A DNA stretch of 64,000 nt from Pantanalinema sp. (GCA_036704125.1 DATNQI010000090.1:1-64000); one strand, 5' to 3'; positions 44,258 to 53,587 are shown, counted from the stretch's first letter. Notes: a model not told the origin generated them from the sequence alone. Made by a program: numbers and translations.

Positions 44258-46399
44258 ATGAGCGACCGACCACGTCCTCGCCCCGGTCGGCCCTCTCAAA
44301 CCGGGCCGACCGGGGGTGACCCGCGCAGCGCGCTCTCCAAGCGTCGAGCCCCCGAGGCGAAGCGTCACAAGCGCCCCTTGACCTGGAAGGACCGCGCCGC
44401 CTTCGTCGGCTGGCAGGTCCTCTTCCTCGCGCTGGGCTCGGGGGTGGGGCTGGGGCTGAGCATGTCTCGCCTGCCGGACGTGAAGTCGCTCGAGGGCTGG
44501 GTCCCCACCGAGTCGACCCGGATCTACGACGCCAAGGGGCACCTGCTCGCCAACGTCCACGGCGAGGAGAACCGGGAGGTCGTCCCCCTCGGCGACATCC
44601 CCCGCCACCTTCAGGAGGCGGTCATCGCGGTCGAGGACGACCACTTCTACCGCCACCACGGCGTCAACCTCAAGGGGATCGCCCGCGCGGCCCTCACCGA
44701 CCTGGCCGAAGGGCGCAAGGCGGAGGGCGCGAGCACCATCACCCAGCAGCTCGCCAAGAACCTCTTCCTCACCAACAACAAGAGCTGGTCCCGCAAGATC
44801 GCCGACGCCTGGCTCGCCATCCAGATCGAGCACCGCTACTCGAAGCCGCAGATCCTGGAGATGTACCTCAACCAGGTCTACTGGGGCCACAACTGCTACG
44901 GCATCCAGGCAGCCGCCCAGAACTACTTCGGCAAGAAGACCAAGGATCTCACGCTCGCTGAGAGCGCGCAGCTCGCGTTCCTGCTGCGCGGGCCCGAGCG
45001 CTTCTCGCCCTACAAGGACGCCGCACTCGCCAAGCGCGGCCAGCGGGTGGCCCTGCTGCGCATGGTCCGCGCCGGCTTCATCACCCAGGCCCAGGCCGAC
45101 GCCGCCACGTCGGTCCCGCTCAAGTACCCCGGGGCGCAGAACTTCGCCTACAAGGCCCCCTACTTCACCAGCTACCTGCTCAACCAGCTCATCAACCGCT
45201 ACGGCAGCGACGTGGTCATGCGCGGCGGGCTGCGGATCCGCGCGACCATCGACTGGGAAATCCAGCAGAAGGCCGAGCAATTGCTGGCCCAGACCGTCGC
45301 CACCCATGGCAAGCGAATGAACTTCAGCCAGGGCGCGATCGTCGCCATCGATCCCCGGACGGGCTACATCCGGGCCATGGTCGGGGGGGTCAGTTACGCC
45401 AGGTCCAAGTTCAACCGCGTGGTCCAGGCCCATCGGCAGCCGGGCTCCTCCTTCAAGCCCTTCGTCTACCTCACGGCCTTCGAGCGCAACTACTCGCCCG
45501 CGACCCCGTTCAACGACGCCAAGGTCTCGTACGACGCCGGCAACGGCAAGCTCTGGACCCCGGAGAACTACGGCAACGCCAGCGGCGGCACCATGACCCT
45601 TCGCAAGGCGCTGGAGCAGTCCAACAACGTCATCGCCGTCAAACTGCTCGACCGGATCGGGATCGACCCGGTGATCGAGAACGCACACCGGCTCGGCATC
45701 CAGAGCCCGCTCGGCGCGAACCTCTCGCTTGCGCTCGGCAGCTCCGAGGTCACCCCCCTGGAGCTCGCGAGCGCCTTTTCGGTCTTCGCCGCCGACGGGA
45801 TGAGGTGCGAGCCCCAGGCCTACAGCATCGTCGAGGACCGAGCAGGCACGGTGGTCGAGCGCAACGACCCGAAGCCGCGCCGGGTCTTCGAGGCGGATCC
45901 CATCCGGGTGCTCAACGACGTCATGATGGGGGTCGTGCGCTACGGCACGGGGGCCGCCGCCAACATCGACCGGCCGGCCGCCGGCAAGACCGGCACCACC
46001 TCGGACCACCGCGACGCGTGGTTCGTGGGCTACACCCCGGACCTGGTGACGCTGGTCTGGCTAGGCAACGACGACAATGCCCGGATGAACGGCACCACGG
46101 GAGGCGCGGTCTGCGCGCCGCTCTGGAAGCAGCTGATGCAGGTGGCGCTCGCCAAGACGCCCGCGACCCCCTTCCCCTTGCTCGAGAAGCACCAGGTCGC
46201 CTCCACACGCTCGCTCAGCGCGGCCCCCGCGAGCCCCTCCAGCGCGTTCTTCATCCCGGGCAGCGACGCCGATCCCGCCAAGAGGCGTGCCACCCCCCGG
46301 CCCTCCCCCACCCCCGACCCCGATAGCTTGCCGGCATTCGAGGCGACGGAGAGCGCTCCTGGCGATGGCGACCATGGCCAGGACTCGCTGGGGCTGTAA
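44258..46399 (+). CDS. Class A penicillin-binding protein (PBP1A-type)
   Basis: 713 residues directly after the pnp stop. Basic cytoplasmic tail, one membrane helix (about 50-70), GT51 transglycosylase (IAVEDDHFYRHHG with Glu 126; GASTITQQLAKN), and transpeptidase with S-x-x-K (PGSSFKPF, Ser 397), SNN and KTGT (Lys 577). Polymerises and cross-links peptidoglycan. A Pro/Ser/Asp-rich tail of about 70 residues ends the protein. Co-transcribed with mltG. Confidence 0.97.
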   Translation: MSDRPRPRPGRPSQTGPTGGDPRSALSKRRAPEAKRHKRPLTWKDRAAFVGWQVLFLALGSGVGLGLSMSRLPDVKSLEGWVPTESTRIYDAKGHLLANVHGEENREVVPLGDIPRHLQEAVIAVEDDHFYRHHGVNLKGIARAALTDLAEGRKAEGASTITQQLAKNLFLTNNKSWSRKIADAWLAIQIEHRYSKPQILEMYLNQVYWGHNCYGIQAAAQNYFGKKTKDLTLAESAQLAFLLRGPERFSPYKDAALAKRGQRVALLRMVRAGFITQAQADAATSVPLKYPGAQNFAYKAPYFTSYLLNQLINRYGSDVVMRGGLRIRATIDWEIQQKAEQLLAQTVATHGKRMNFSQGAIVAIDPRTGYIRAMVGGVSYARSKFNRVVQAHRQPGSSFKPFVYLTAFERNYSPATPFNDAKVSYDAGNGKLWTPENYGNASGGTMTLRKALEQSNNVIAVKLLDRIGIDPVIENAHRLGIQSPLGANLSLALGSSEVTPLELASAFSVFAADGMRCEPQAYSIVEDRAGTVVERNDPKPRRVFEADPIRVLNDVMMGVVRYGTGAAANIDRPAAGKTGTTSDHRDAWFVGYTPDLVTLVWLGNDDNARMNGTTGGAVCAPLWKQLMQVALAKTPATPFPLLEKHQVASTRSLSAAPASPSSAFFIPGSDADPAKRRATPRPSPTPDPDSLPAFEATESAPGDGDHGQDSLGL

Positions 46400-46423
46400 T
46401 ACTCCGAAGCACGAGGAGGAGCC

Positions 46424-47431
46424 GTGAAGAACTACTGGTACATCGCCACGCCTTCCGACGCGCTCAAGAAGCAGCCCATCGCCCGGATGATCGACGGGGT
46501 GCCCCTCGTGGTCTTCCGGGCCGAGGACGGTCGCGCGGCCGCCCTGGCCGATCGCTGCTCCCACCGCAACGTTCAGCTCTCCCGCGGCAGGATCGAGGAT
46601 GGCTGCCTGAGCTGCCCCTATCACGGCTGGGCGTTCGACGCAGCGGGGCAGTGCGTCAAGATCCCCTCGCTGTGCGAGGGCGACCCCATCCCCGCGAAGA
46701 GCGCCATTCGCGCCTTCCCGGTCATCGAGCAGCAGGGCTACGTCTGGGTCTTCGTTGGCGACGGGGACCCCGAAGCGGCGCGCCCTTTCCACCTTCCCCA
46801 CATGGAGGAGGCCGGCTGGGCCTGGACGCGCCTGGAGGCGACGATCGCCAACAGCGCGGCCAACCTCGTCGAGAACTTCATCGACTGCCCCCACACCGGC
46901 TTCATCCATCGCGGCCTCTTCCGCACCGCGCCGGACCATGCGGCCGAGACCGTGGTCCGCACCCGCGCCGACGGGGTGGACATCGACATCGACGAGGAGG
47001 CCAAGTCCAGAAGCCTGCTCGGGCGCCTGGTGCTGAAAGCCGGCGAGAAGGTCGCCCACGTGGACTCCTTCCACATGCCCTTCATCGTCTCGGTGCGCTA
47101 CGCCTTCGGCGATCGCCGGGAGGTCGTCGGCTACCAGATCTGCACCCCGGTCTCGGACCTCGAGACGCGGGTCCACGTCCACGTCACCTGGCGCCTGGGC
47201 GCCTGGGCCCCTCTCATCGCGCCGATCGTGAGGGTCATGGGCCGCAAGGTGCTCGCCCAGGACCGCTGGATCCTCGAGAACCAGGGCCAGCAGATCCGGC
47301 GCTTCGGCGAGGACTTCTGCTCGTCGCAGGCGGACACCGCCAACCTCTGGATCCGCAACCTCCGCAACCGGGTGCTGCGCGGCGAGGATCCGATGAGCGA
47401 TCGGGAGAAGCGGGTACGCTTCAGGCTATGA
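46424..47431 (+). CDS. Rieske non-heme iron oxygenase, oxygenase component
   Basis: 335 residues from GTG 46424 with GAGGAGGAG upstream. Rieske [2Fe-2S] ligands C45-x-H47 and C64-x2-H67 (CSHRN, CPYHGW), then the mononuclear iron site NFIDCPHTGFIHRG (Asp 154 bridge, His 157, His 162). Architecture of vanillate O-demethylase, PaO and Daf36-like enzymes: hydroxylation or demethylation of an aromatic or cyclic substrate. No reductase gene is adjacent. Its stop overlaps the end of the convergent amidohydrolase gene. Confidence 0.9.
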   Translation: MKNYWYIATPSDALKKQPIARMIDGVPLVVFRAEDGRAAALADRCSHRNVQLSRGRIEDGCLSCPYHGWAFDAAGQCVKIPSLCEGDPIPAKSAIRAFPVIEQQGYVWVFVGDGDPEAARPFHLPHMEEAGWAWTRLEATIANSAANLVENFIDCPHTGFIHRGLFRTAPDHAAETVVRTRADGVDIDIDEEAKSRSLLGRLVLKAGEKVAHVDSFHMPFIVSVRYAFGDRREVVGYQICTPVSDLETRVHVHVTWRLGAWAPLIAPIVRVMGRKVLAQDRWILENQGQQIRRFGEDFCSSQADTANLWIRNLRNRVLRGEDPMSDREKRVRFRL

Positions 47432-48415
47432 CGATCGGCGGTAGCGCTTGATCCCCGCCGATAGCAGCTCGCCGGCGGCGGTGAACGTCGCGTCGGGCAT
47501 CCCCATCGCACGCTTGGTGAGCACGTCGCGATCGAGCACGCTGCTCACCCCCTGCAGGCGCGCCACCCCCGAGAAGCCCAGATCCCGCAGGAAGTAGACG
47601 GCGCTCGAGGGGATGGGGAAGTCCGAGCCGTGCAGCAGGCGCCCCTCGTAGCGATCCACCCTGAAGCGCCGGACCTGCTTGTAGCGCACCAGCGAGCAGA
47701 AGGCCGACGTGTCGCCGTACGCGTGGTCGTAGCGCTCGAGAAGGCGCAGGAACTCGCGCGAGTAATCGTAGCCGGGATGGACGAAGGACCCGGTCCCGCA
47801 GTGGCTGAAGACGACGGGGATCCCCCGCTGGAGAAGGGGCTCGTAGAGCGCCGGATCGCCGAGGCGCTGCTCCATCTCGGGAAAAGTGTGCTCGCATCCC
47901 GTGTGGACGATGACGGGCAGCTCGAGCTCCTTGATGAGGTCCATCACGCGCGCGTGGCGCACGGGGCTCAGCGTGAACTTCTGAAGGGGCCCCAGCCACT
48001 TGATCGCGACGGCCCGGGGGCCCCAGCGCTCGAGCTCGGCGACGGCGTCGTGCCGGTCGGGGTTGACCGAGATGACCGGGAGCAGCTTGGGACTCAGGCG
48101 GCAGGCCTCGAAGAGGTGGGAGTTGGGGACCACCAGGTGGCTGCGGCGCTGATCCAGCGCGCCGTGGGCGTCATACACCCCGTCCATCGCAAAGAGGCAG
48201 GCGTAATCGAGCTCGCGCGACTGATCGATCGCGCAGGCCATGAATTCCGCGTAGGCGGCATCCTCGCGCCCCGAAGCAGCGCTCGCGCGCATCCCGGTCA
48301 GGACCATCATCGCCTGGAAGGTGAGCGAGCGGCGCATGCGCGCGGAGACGGCGCAGCCGGTGTGGCCCGCTCCCAGCCCCGCGAGGTGGGTGTGAATGTC
48401 GATCCGCATGACCAT
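47426..48415 (-). CDS. Amidohydrolase-2 family TIM-barrel hydrolase
   Basis: 329 residues. IDIHTHLAG (first metal-binding HxH), AIKWLGPLQKF with a Lys on strand 4 region, VIVHTGCEHTFPE, PVVFSHCGTG, and LLHGSDFPIP (final Asp) follow the metal ligands of the amidohydrolase-2/decarboxylase family. The start may be 48415 or the second ATG at 48409; TGCTAGCAT ends six bases before 48415. Could hydrolyse or decarboxylate a ring compound; a link to the convergent Rieske enzyme is speculative. Confidence 0.85.
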   Translation of the reverse strand: MVMRIDIHTHLAGLGAGHTGCAVSARMRRSLTFQAMMVLTGMRASAASGREDAAYAEFMACAIDQSRELDYACLFAMDGVYDAHGALDQRRSHLVVPNSHLFEACRLSPKLLPVISVNPDRHDAVAELERWGPRAVAIKWLGPLQKFTLSPVRHARVMDLIKELELPVIVHTGCEHTFPEMEQRLGDPALYEPLLQRGIPVVFSHCGTGSFVHPGYDYSREFLRLLERYDHAYGDTSAFCSLVRYKQVRRFRVDRYEGRLLHGSDFPIPSSAVYFLRDLGFSGVARLQGVSSVLDRDVLTKRAMGMPDATFTAAGELLSAGIKRYRRSS

Positions 48416-48421
48416 TGCCCC

Positions 48422-48430
48422 ATGCTAGCA
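48422..48430 (-). promoter_or_regulatory. Extended -10 six bases before the amidohydrolase ATG
   Basis: Minus-strand TGCTAGCAT, spacer GGGGCA, ATG. Lies right at the end of the terminator of the upstream gene. Confidence 0.5.
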
Positions 48431-48433
48431 GAA

Positions 48434-48462
48434 CACCGCCCGGGCCTGGGGCCCGGGCGGTG
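48434..48462 (-). terminator. Hairpin terminator of the coiled-coil protein gene
   Basis: Thirteen-base G/C stem (48434-48446 with 48450-48462, loop TGG). The T-run on the minus strand is weak (TTC). Confidence 0.65.
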
Positions 48463-48475
48463 CGAAAGGAATCGA

Positions 48476-48880
48476 TCAGCGCTGCTTCAGCTCGTCGATG
48501 AGCTTGCTCTGGTTCTCGACGGTCTGCTGGAGATGGCTCAGCACCCCGACCACCTGGTTGAGGCGGGTCTCCAGGGCGTCCTTCTCGTCGCGCAGGGCCA
48601 GGTAGGAATCGAGGAGCTTGGTCAGGTCGTTGGTCGGCGGGGCGCTCGTGACCTCGGGCTCCTCCTCGGCGATGGCATCGAGGGAGGGGACGTTGTCCAG
48701 GTCCATGGTCCGGCGGATCGAGCGCAGCGAGCGCTCGGCCTCGCGAAGGTTCTTGATCTGCTGGAAGATCGCGGCGATCTCGGGGGTATCCTCGGGGATG
48801 CCGCCGTTCTTGAAGGCGTCGCGAACCCCCGCCCAGGGCGAGGTGGCGTCGTGGGACGAGGACTCCGTATCAAAGGCCAT
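48476..48880 (-). CDS. Hypothetical coiled-coil protein
   Basis: 134 residues with GGAGGG before the ATG. The N-terminal half is acidic and disordered. Heptad patterns occur at about 38-58 (IAAIFQQIKNLREAERSLRSI) and 85-134 (LTKLLDSYLALRDEKDALETRLNQVVGVLSHLQQTVENQSKLIDELKQR), predicting a coiled coil. No known family recognised. It has its own terminator, so it is probably a single-gene unit. Confidence 0.75.
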   Translation of the reverse strand: MAFDTESSSHDATSPWAGVRDAFKNGGIPEDTPEIAAIFQQIKNLREAERSLRSIRRTMDLDNVPSLDAIAEEEPEVTSAPPTNDLTKLLDSYLALRDEKDALETRLNQVVGVLSHLQQTVENQSKLIDELKQR

Positions 48881-48980
48881 GATGATCCCTCCGGGAAACG
48901 CATGGGTAGGGTGCGGGCGATCCTATCCTACACGAGCCCCGCGAGTCGAAATGTGACGGGCGCACATGTCGACCACGGGG

Positions 48981-49664
48981 CTAGGGAGCGATGAGCGAGT
49001 AATCCACGTCCTCCACGACCGCATCGCCGGGGCTGACCCTGATGCCGCGCTGACGGCTGGTGAGCTCGGCGGTCGAAAACCACGAGTCGGCGGTGATGAT
49101 CCTGAGCTGGCCCAGCTGCGCGCCGCGCGCCATGCTCGGCCGGCTGACGGCGAAGTAGGTGCCGGGCTCGACCCCGTCCTCGAAGCCGAGGTTGATGAGG
49201 ACCCGGTTGTCCCGCATCCCGGTGATCTCGCCCCGCAAGGGGGAGCGGGCGCGCATGTAGCGCACGATCTCGCGGGCGAGGGCCGTGGTGTCGTTGCGCG
49301 TCCCCGAGAAGCGAATCTGCTTGGACACGTCTCCGACGCCCATGTCGTAGATGCGGCCGCTCAGCTCGAGGTCCCCGTCCTGGCCGACCGCGACGGTGCC
49401 GCCGAAGACGAGGTCGGCTCGGGTCAGCCGGCGCAGGCCAGGGATCGCGGCCTGCGGGTTGGACTCGGCGCCCTGGAGGGCGATCGGCCTGGTGAGGACG
49501 AAGCGTCGCGAGCTCTTGAACTCCTTCTCGAGCGCGTCCTGGAGCGGCTTGGCCTGCTCCTTGGGGCCGAGTGCGAGCGCGACCAGCTGAGGCTTGCTCG
49601 GCAGGGCCGCGGCGCTCGAGGCCGCCGCCAGGCACAGGACCATGGCGACAAGGAATGCTCTCAT
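48981..49664 (-). CDS. Secreted protein of unknown function in the coaD operon
   Basis: 227 residues. Signal peptide MRAFLVAMVLCLAAASSAAALP. LVALALGPKEQAKPLQDALEKEF, then RADLVFGGTVAVGQDGDLELSGRIYDMGVG, resembles proteins that build a variable exported lipoprotein/curli-assembly-like domain, and the second half (MRDNRVLINLGFEDGVEPGTYFAVSRP) has a FlgT-C/SH3-like beta pattern. Assignment weak. ATGA-coupled to the nitrilase gene. Confidence 0.75.
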   Translation of the reverse strand: MRAFLVAMVLCLAAASSAAALPSKPQLVALALGPKEQAKPLQDALEKEFKSSRRFVLTRPIALQGAESNPQAAIPGLRRLTRADLVFGGTVAVGQDGDLELSGRIYDMGVGDVSKQIRFSGTRNDTTALAREIVRYMRARSPLRGEITGMRDNRVLINLGFEDGVEPGTYFAVSRPSMARGAQLGQLRIITADSWFSTAELTSRQRGIRVSPGDAVVEDVDYSLIAP

Positions 49665-50521
49665 CGATCCCCCCCGCTGCGGCTGCTTGCGATCCGGCTC
49701 AGCTCGGCGATGGTCACGTCCATGCGCTCGTCGCGCCCGAGGGGCGTGGCGAGTCTCGCGCGACGCGCATCACCCGGGTCGATCGTCGCCGAGACCAGGG
49801 CGTCGTCGAAGTAGGGCGCCTTGACGAGCGCTTCTCCGGATGGAGCGATCGCCTCGGACCCTCCCCAGAAGCCGACCCCGTCCTCGAAGCCGACCCGGTT
49901 GGAGAAGACCACGTTCATGCCGTACAGCTGGGCGTATACCCGGTTCATCTGCTCGTATATCCGGGCGGAGTCGGGGCGATCGCCTCCGAACCCCCGCGCG
50001 GGCGAGGCCGCCACGCCGATCAGCAGATCGGCCCCGTCGGCGGCCATCACCCCCACCGTGGAGGGGTGCCAGAGGTCCTCGCAGATGAGGACGGCCGTGC
50101 GGCCCAGGGGACCGTCGAAGGCCCTCAGCCTCCGGCCGGGAGCGATGAAGCGCCCCTCCTCGAACATGCCGTAGGTGGGCAGGTAGACCTTGCGGTGCAG
50201 GTGGATCAGCTCGCCGTTCGAGAAGTAGCCCGAGGCGATGTGGTAACGGTCGCCCTGGGCGCGTTCGATGAAGCCGCACACCAGGTCGATCCGCTTGGAG
50301 GCGCGCCGGATGGCGTCGAGCTCGGGTGCGTCGGACGAGAGGGCGACCTCAGCGACCAGGTCCTTGACGAAGTAGCCGGTCAGCGACAGCTCGGGAAAGA
50401 CGACGAGGCGCGAGCCGCTCTCGATCGCCCGCTCGCAGAGGTGCAGGTGGGCGTCGAGATTGGCCGATACCCCGCCGAGGACCGGGGCGAACTGGGCGAT
50501 GGAAACCTGGTACGAGGGCAT
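49661..50521 (-). CDS. Carbon-nitrogen hydrolase (nitrilase/amidase family)
   Basis: 286 residues from ATG 50521 with GGAG five bases upstream; a GTG at 50527 overlapping the previous stop (GTGA) is the alternative. Catalytic triad: Glu 44 (FPELSLTGY), Lys 111 (HRKVYLP), Cys 147 (LICEDLWHP). The context EDLWHP is like the glutaminase part of NAD synthetase, but there is no synthetase domain. It hydrolyses an amide; substrate unknown. Confidence 0.88.
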   Translation of the reverse strand: MPSYQVSIAQFAPVLGGVSANLDAHLHLCERAIESGSRLVVFPELSLTGYFVKDLVAEVALSSDAPELDAIRRASKRIDLVCGFIERAQGDRYHIASGYFSNGELIHLHRKVYLPTYGMFEEGRFIAPGRRLRAFDGPLGRTAVLICEDLWHPSTVGVMAADGADLLIGVAASPARGFGGDRPDSARIYEQMNRVYAQLYGMNVVFSNRVGFEDGVGFWGGSEAIAPSGEALVKAPYFDDALVSATIDPGDARRARLATPLGRDERMDVTIAELSRIASSRSGGDR

Positions 50522-50523
50522 GG

Positions 50524-50970
50524 TCACTCCGCGCCGAGGTGCTGGCGGCCGTTCTGGATGGTCGAGAGGGCGCGGGCGATCTTGGCCTCGAGCTCCCCGA
50601 GGACTTCGTCCGCGTAGCGATCGGCGCCCGCCTGCTGGGCCTGGATGTCGCGGGCGCTCTCGGCCTTCACGCGCTCGGCCTCGGCCTCGGCCGCAGCGAC
50701 GATCTCGCTCTGGTCGAGCAGGGTTGAGGCGGTCTGGCGCGCCTCGACCATGATTTCCTCGGCCCGGCGATGCGCCTCGCTGAGCAGCTCGTCGCGCTGG
50801 CTCAGGAGGGCCTCCGCCTGCTCGATCTCCTTGGGCAGGGCGGCGCGCAGCTCGACCAGCAGATCGAGCAGGCGCTCCTCATCGACGACGGCGCGCGAGG
50901 AGAAGGGGACCTTGATGCTCTTGATGACGAGCTCTTCGATGGAGAAGAGCAGGTTCTCTAGCTGGGAGAT
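50524..50970 (-). CDS. Coiled-coil protein similar to ATP synthase subunit b/DivIVA-like stalks
   Basis: About 148 residues. LENLLFSIEELVIKSIKVPFSSRAVVDEERLLDLLVELRAALPKEIEQAEALLSQRDELLSEAHRRAEEIMVEARQTASTLLDQSEIV.. is a long alpha-helical coiled coil without a membrane helix. No canonical start codon stands at the N-terminus: AGGAGGA (50978-50984) is placed correctly for ATC at 50970, while the only in-frame NTG start upstream is GTG 51027 inside coaD with no ribosome site. Overlaps the coaD end and the nitrilase start. Function unknown; perhaps a cell-division or membrane scaffold. Confidence 0.75.
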   Translation of the reverse strand: MSQLENLLFSIEELVIKSIKVPFSSRAVVDEERLLDLLVELRAALPKEIEQAEALLSQRDELLSEAHRRAEEIMVEARQTASTLLDQSEIVAAAEAEAERVKAESARDIQAQQAGADRYADEVLGELEAKIARALSTIQNGRQHLGAE

Positions 50971-51479
50971 AGGACATTCCTCCTCGTGGCGTCCCCGGTG
51001 ACGGGGACGAACTTGGCGCGCAGGCACGCGGCGACGTGATCAGGCACCATCCCGGTCGTCGGACCGCCCAGAGAGGCGATCTCGCGGACCGTGCTCGACG
51101 ACAGGAACAGGTACTCGGACGAGGTCATGAGGAAGACGGTCTCGAGCGCGGGGTTGAGCTTCTTGTTGGCCAGGGCGATCCGCAGCTCGGCGTCGAAGTC
51201 CGACACGGCCCTCAGCCCGCGAATCAGGATGTTCGCGCCCTTGAGCTTGGCATAGTCGGCCGTCAGGCCGCTGAAGCTCTCGACCTTGACGCGGGGCATG
51301 TCGCGGGTGACTTCGCGGATCATCTCGACCCGCTCCTCGAAGGTGAAGATGCAGTTCTTGGTGCTGTTGGCGAGTACCGCCACGATGACCTCGTCGAACA
51401 TGCGGCTCGCGCGGTCCAGCACGTCCAGGTGACCGTTGGTAATCGGGTCGAAGGACCCGGGATAGATCGCAAGCGACAC
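50958..51479 (-). CDS. coaD: Phosphopantetheine adenylyltransferase
   Basis: 173 residues from GTG 51479 with GGAGGG upstream. Fourth step of coenzyme A synthesis: phosphopantetheine plus ATP to dephospho-CoA. Nucleotidyl-transferase motifs AIYPGSFDPITNGHLD and LFLSSSTVREIASLGG, with RGLRAVSDFDAELRIALANKKL between. The extended frame upstream of 51479 is not conserved. First gene of a four-gene minus-strand operon. Confidence 0.97.
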   Translation of the reverse strand: MSLAIYPGSFDPITNGHLDVLDRASRMFDEVIVAVLANSTKNCIFTFEERVEMIREVTRDMPRVKVESFSGLTADYAKLKGANILIRGLRAVSDFDAELRIALANKKLNPALETVFLMTSSEYLFLSSSTVREIASLGGPTTGMVPDHVAACLRAKFVPVTGDATRRNVLSPS

Positions 51480-51540
51480 GTCGCCCTCCGGTGGAACGGC
51501 GGTGCATGACCCACGGTAACCGCCTTCGAGAACCGCCCTA

Positions 51541-51569
51541 ATTCTAGCCTGTCTCAATGCGCCTCGCAA
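51541..51569 (-). promoter_or_regulatory. Promoter of the coaD operon
   Basis: Minus-strand TTGCGA (51564-51569), 17-base spacer, TAGAAT (51541-51546). Confidence 0.7.
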
Positions 51570-51595
51570 GGCGCGGCCCGCGCATGAAGCAAACA

Positions 51596-51626
51596 AGAGC
51601 CCCGATCCGGAAGGGATCGGGGCTCT
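51596..51626 (-). terminator. Terminator of typA
   Basis: Thirteen-base stem (51596-51608 with 51614-51626) followed on the minus strand by TGTTTGC. Confidence 0.85.
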
Positions 51627-51641
51627 GAGGGAGAGGAGCGA

Positions 51642-53420
51642 CTAGCGCTTGAGCTTCATCTTGCGCAGGCGGACCGACTGGGGGGTGATCTCCACCAGCT
51701 CGTCGTCGCCGATGTACTCCATCGCTCGCTCGAGGCTCATCTCGATGGGCGGGGTGAGGCGCACCAGCTCCTCGCCGCCGGCCGCGCGCATGTTGGTGAT
51801 CTTCTTGGCCTTGCACACGTTGATCTCGAGGTCGGTGGGGCGGTTGTGCTCGCCGACGATCATGCCGCTGTAGACCTTGGTCTGGGGCTTGATGAAGAAG
51901 GCGCCGCGGTCCTCCATGTTCTGGATCGCGTAGTAGGTGGCCTCGCCCTCCTCGTGGGCGATCAGCACGCCGTTGCGCTGGGCGCCCATCTCGCCGACGA
52001 AGGGCTGGTAGTCGAAGAACGAGTGGTTCATGATGCCCTCGCCCTTGGTCATGCGGATGAACTCGCTGCGGAAGCCGATCAGGCCGCGCGCCGGCACCAG
52101 GAACTCGACGATGGTGCGGCCGCTCTCGTTGGCCATCTTCTGCATCTCGCCGCGCCGCGAGCCGATGGCCTGGATGCAGGCGCCGCCCGCCCATTCGGGG
52201 ACGTCGAGCACCAGGGTCTCGAAGGGCTCGTAGGTCGCGCCGTCGATCTCGCGCAGGATGACCTTGGGCTTGGAGATCTGGAACTCGTAGCCCTCGCGCC
52301 GCATGGTCTCGACCAGGATGCCGAGGTGCAGCTCGCCGCGGCCGCTGACCAGGAAGGCGTCGGTGCTCTCGGTGTCATCGACGCGCAGCGAGACGTTGCT
52401 CTCGAGCTCCTTGTCGAGGCGCCCGCGGATCTGGCGGGTGGTGACGTACTTGCCCTCGCGGCCGGCGAACGGGCTGTCGTTGACCGAGAAGGTCATCTGC
52501 AGGGTGGGCTCGTCGACGCGGATCAAGGGCAGGGGATTGGGGTTGGCGGCATCCGCCACGGTCTCCCCGATGTTGGCATCGGGGAAGCCTGCGATGGCGA
52601 CGATGTCACCGGCCGAGGCCTGGTCGACCTCGACACGCTTGAGGCCGCTGAACGTGAAGAGCTTGGAGACCTTGCCCTTGGTCACGGTGCCGTCGGCGCG
52701 CATCAGGACGCACTGCTCGCTGGCGTGAATCACGCCGTTGTGGACGCGACCCACGATGATGCGGCCCAGGTACTCCGAGTAGTCCAGGGTGGTCACCTGG
52801 AGCTGGAGGGGCTTGGTCGCGTCGCCCAGAGGGGCGGGGATGTGCTTGAGGATGGCGTCGAACAGGGGACGAAGGTCGCTCGATTCGTCCTCGAGGGCGT
52901 CCTTGGCGTAGCCACCGATGCCCGAGGCGAAGACCACCGGGAACTCGATCTGGTCGTCGTCGGCGCCCAGGTCGATGAACAGGTCGAGCACCAGGTCGAT
53001 GACCTCGGTGGGGCGAGCACCGGGGCGGTCGATCTTGTTGATGACGACCACGGGCTTCAGGCCCTGCTCGAGCGCCTTGCGCAGCACGAAGCGGGTCTGG
53101 GGCATGGGGCCCTCGAAGGCGTCCACGATGAGCAGACAGCCGTCCACCATGCCGAGGACGCGCTCCACCTCGCCACCGAAGTCGGCGTGGCCAGGGGTGT
53201 CGAGGATGTTGATCTTGTAGCCGTGGTACTCGACGGCGGTGTTCTTGGCGAGGATGGTGATGCCACGCTCGCGCTCCAGGTCATTGGAATCCATGACGCA
53301 GTCCACCACGACCTCGTGCGCCTTGAAGACGCCGGATTGGCGCAGCAGGCCGTCCACGAGGGTGGTCTTGCCATGGTCGACGTGCGCGATGATGGCGACG
53401 TTGCGGATTTTCTCGTTCAA
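51642..53420 (-). CDS. typA: Ribosome-associated translational GTPase TypA/BipA
   Basis: 592 residues from TTG 53420 (GAGGAG seven bases upstream), giving the family start [23 protein letters not shown]1 [32 protein letters not shown] and [10 protein letters not shown] are classic; elongation-factor-like domains follow, ending with the BipA C-terminal domain ([20 protein letters not shown]). Binds the 70S ribosome under stress and helps late subunit assembly. The longer frame to 53483 is not conserved. Confidence 0.97.
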   Translation of the reverse strand: MNEKIRNVAIIAHVDHGKTTLVDGLLRQSGVFKAHEVVVDCVMDSNDLERERGITILAKNTAVEYHGYKINILDTPGHADFGGEVERVLGMVDGCLLIVDAFEGPMPQTRFVLRKALEQGLKPVVVINKIDRPGARPTEVIDLVLDLFIDLGADDDQIEFPVVFASGIGGYAKDALEDESSDLRPLFDAILKHIPAPLGDATKPLQLQVTTLDYSEYLGRIIVGRVHNGVIHASEQCVLMRADGTVTKGKVSKLFTFSGLKRVEVDQASAGDIVAIAGFPDANIGETVADAANPNPLPLIRVDEPTLQMTFSVNDSPFAGREGKYVTTRQIRGRLDKELESNVSLRVDDTESTDAFLVSGRGELHLGILVETMRREGYEFQISKPKVILREIDGATYEPFETLVLDVPEWAGGACIQAIGSRRGEMQKMANESGRTIVEFLVPARGLIGFRSEFIRMTKGEGIMNHSFFDYQPFVGEMGAQRNGVLIAHEEGEATYYAIQNMEDRGAFFIKPQTKVYSGMIVGEHNRPTDLEINVCKAKKITNMRAAGGEELVRLTPPIEMSLERAMEYIGDDELVEITPQSVRLRKMKLKR

Positions 53421-53554
53421 AAAATGCTCCTCAGTGCCCTGAGCATCAAGCGTTAGGGGCATAACATAGTTGGGGAGGTCCATGATACCGAACTTTGGCC
53501 CCCCACGTCAAAAGGGGAGCAGGCGTTTGGGGCGTTTACCCCCGGCTGCTCCCA

Positions 53555-53563
53555 TGTTAAGAT
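53555..53563 (+). promoter_or_regulatory. Extended -10 promoter of the GGDEF/HD-GYP gene
   Basis: TGTTAAGAT, about 25 bases before the GTG start. Divergent from typA. Confidence 0.5.
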
Positions 53564-53587
53564 TTTTAATCCCACGCGTCGTTTCCT

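Noticed and set aside
43250-46009. A 919-codon open frame on the minus strand across the pnp and pbp genes
   Set aside because: Same shadow effect; the plus-strand genes carry clear catalytic motifs and overlapping starts.
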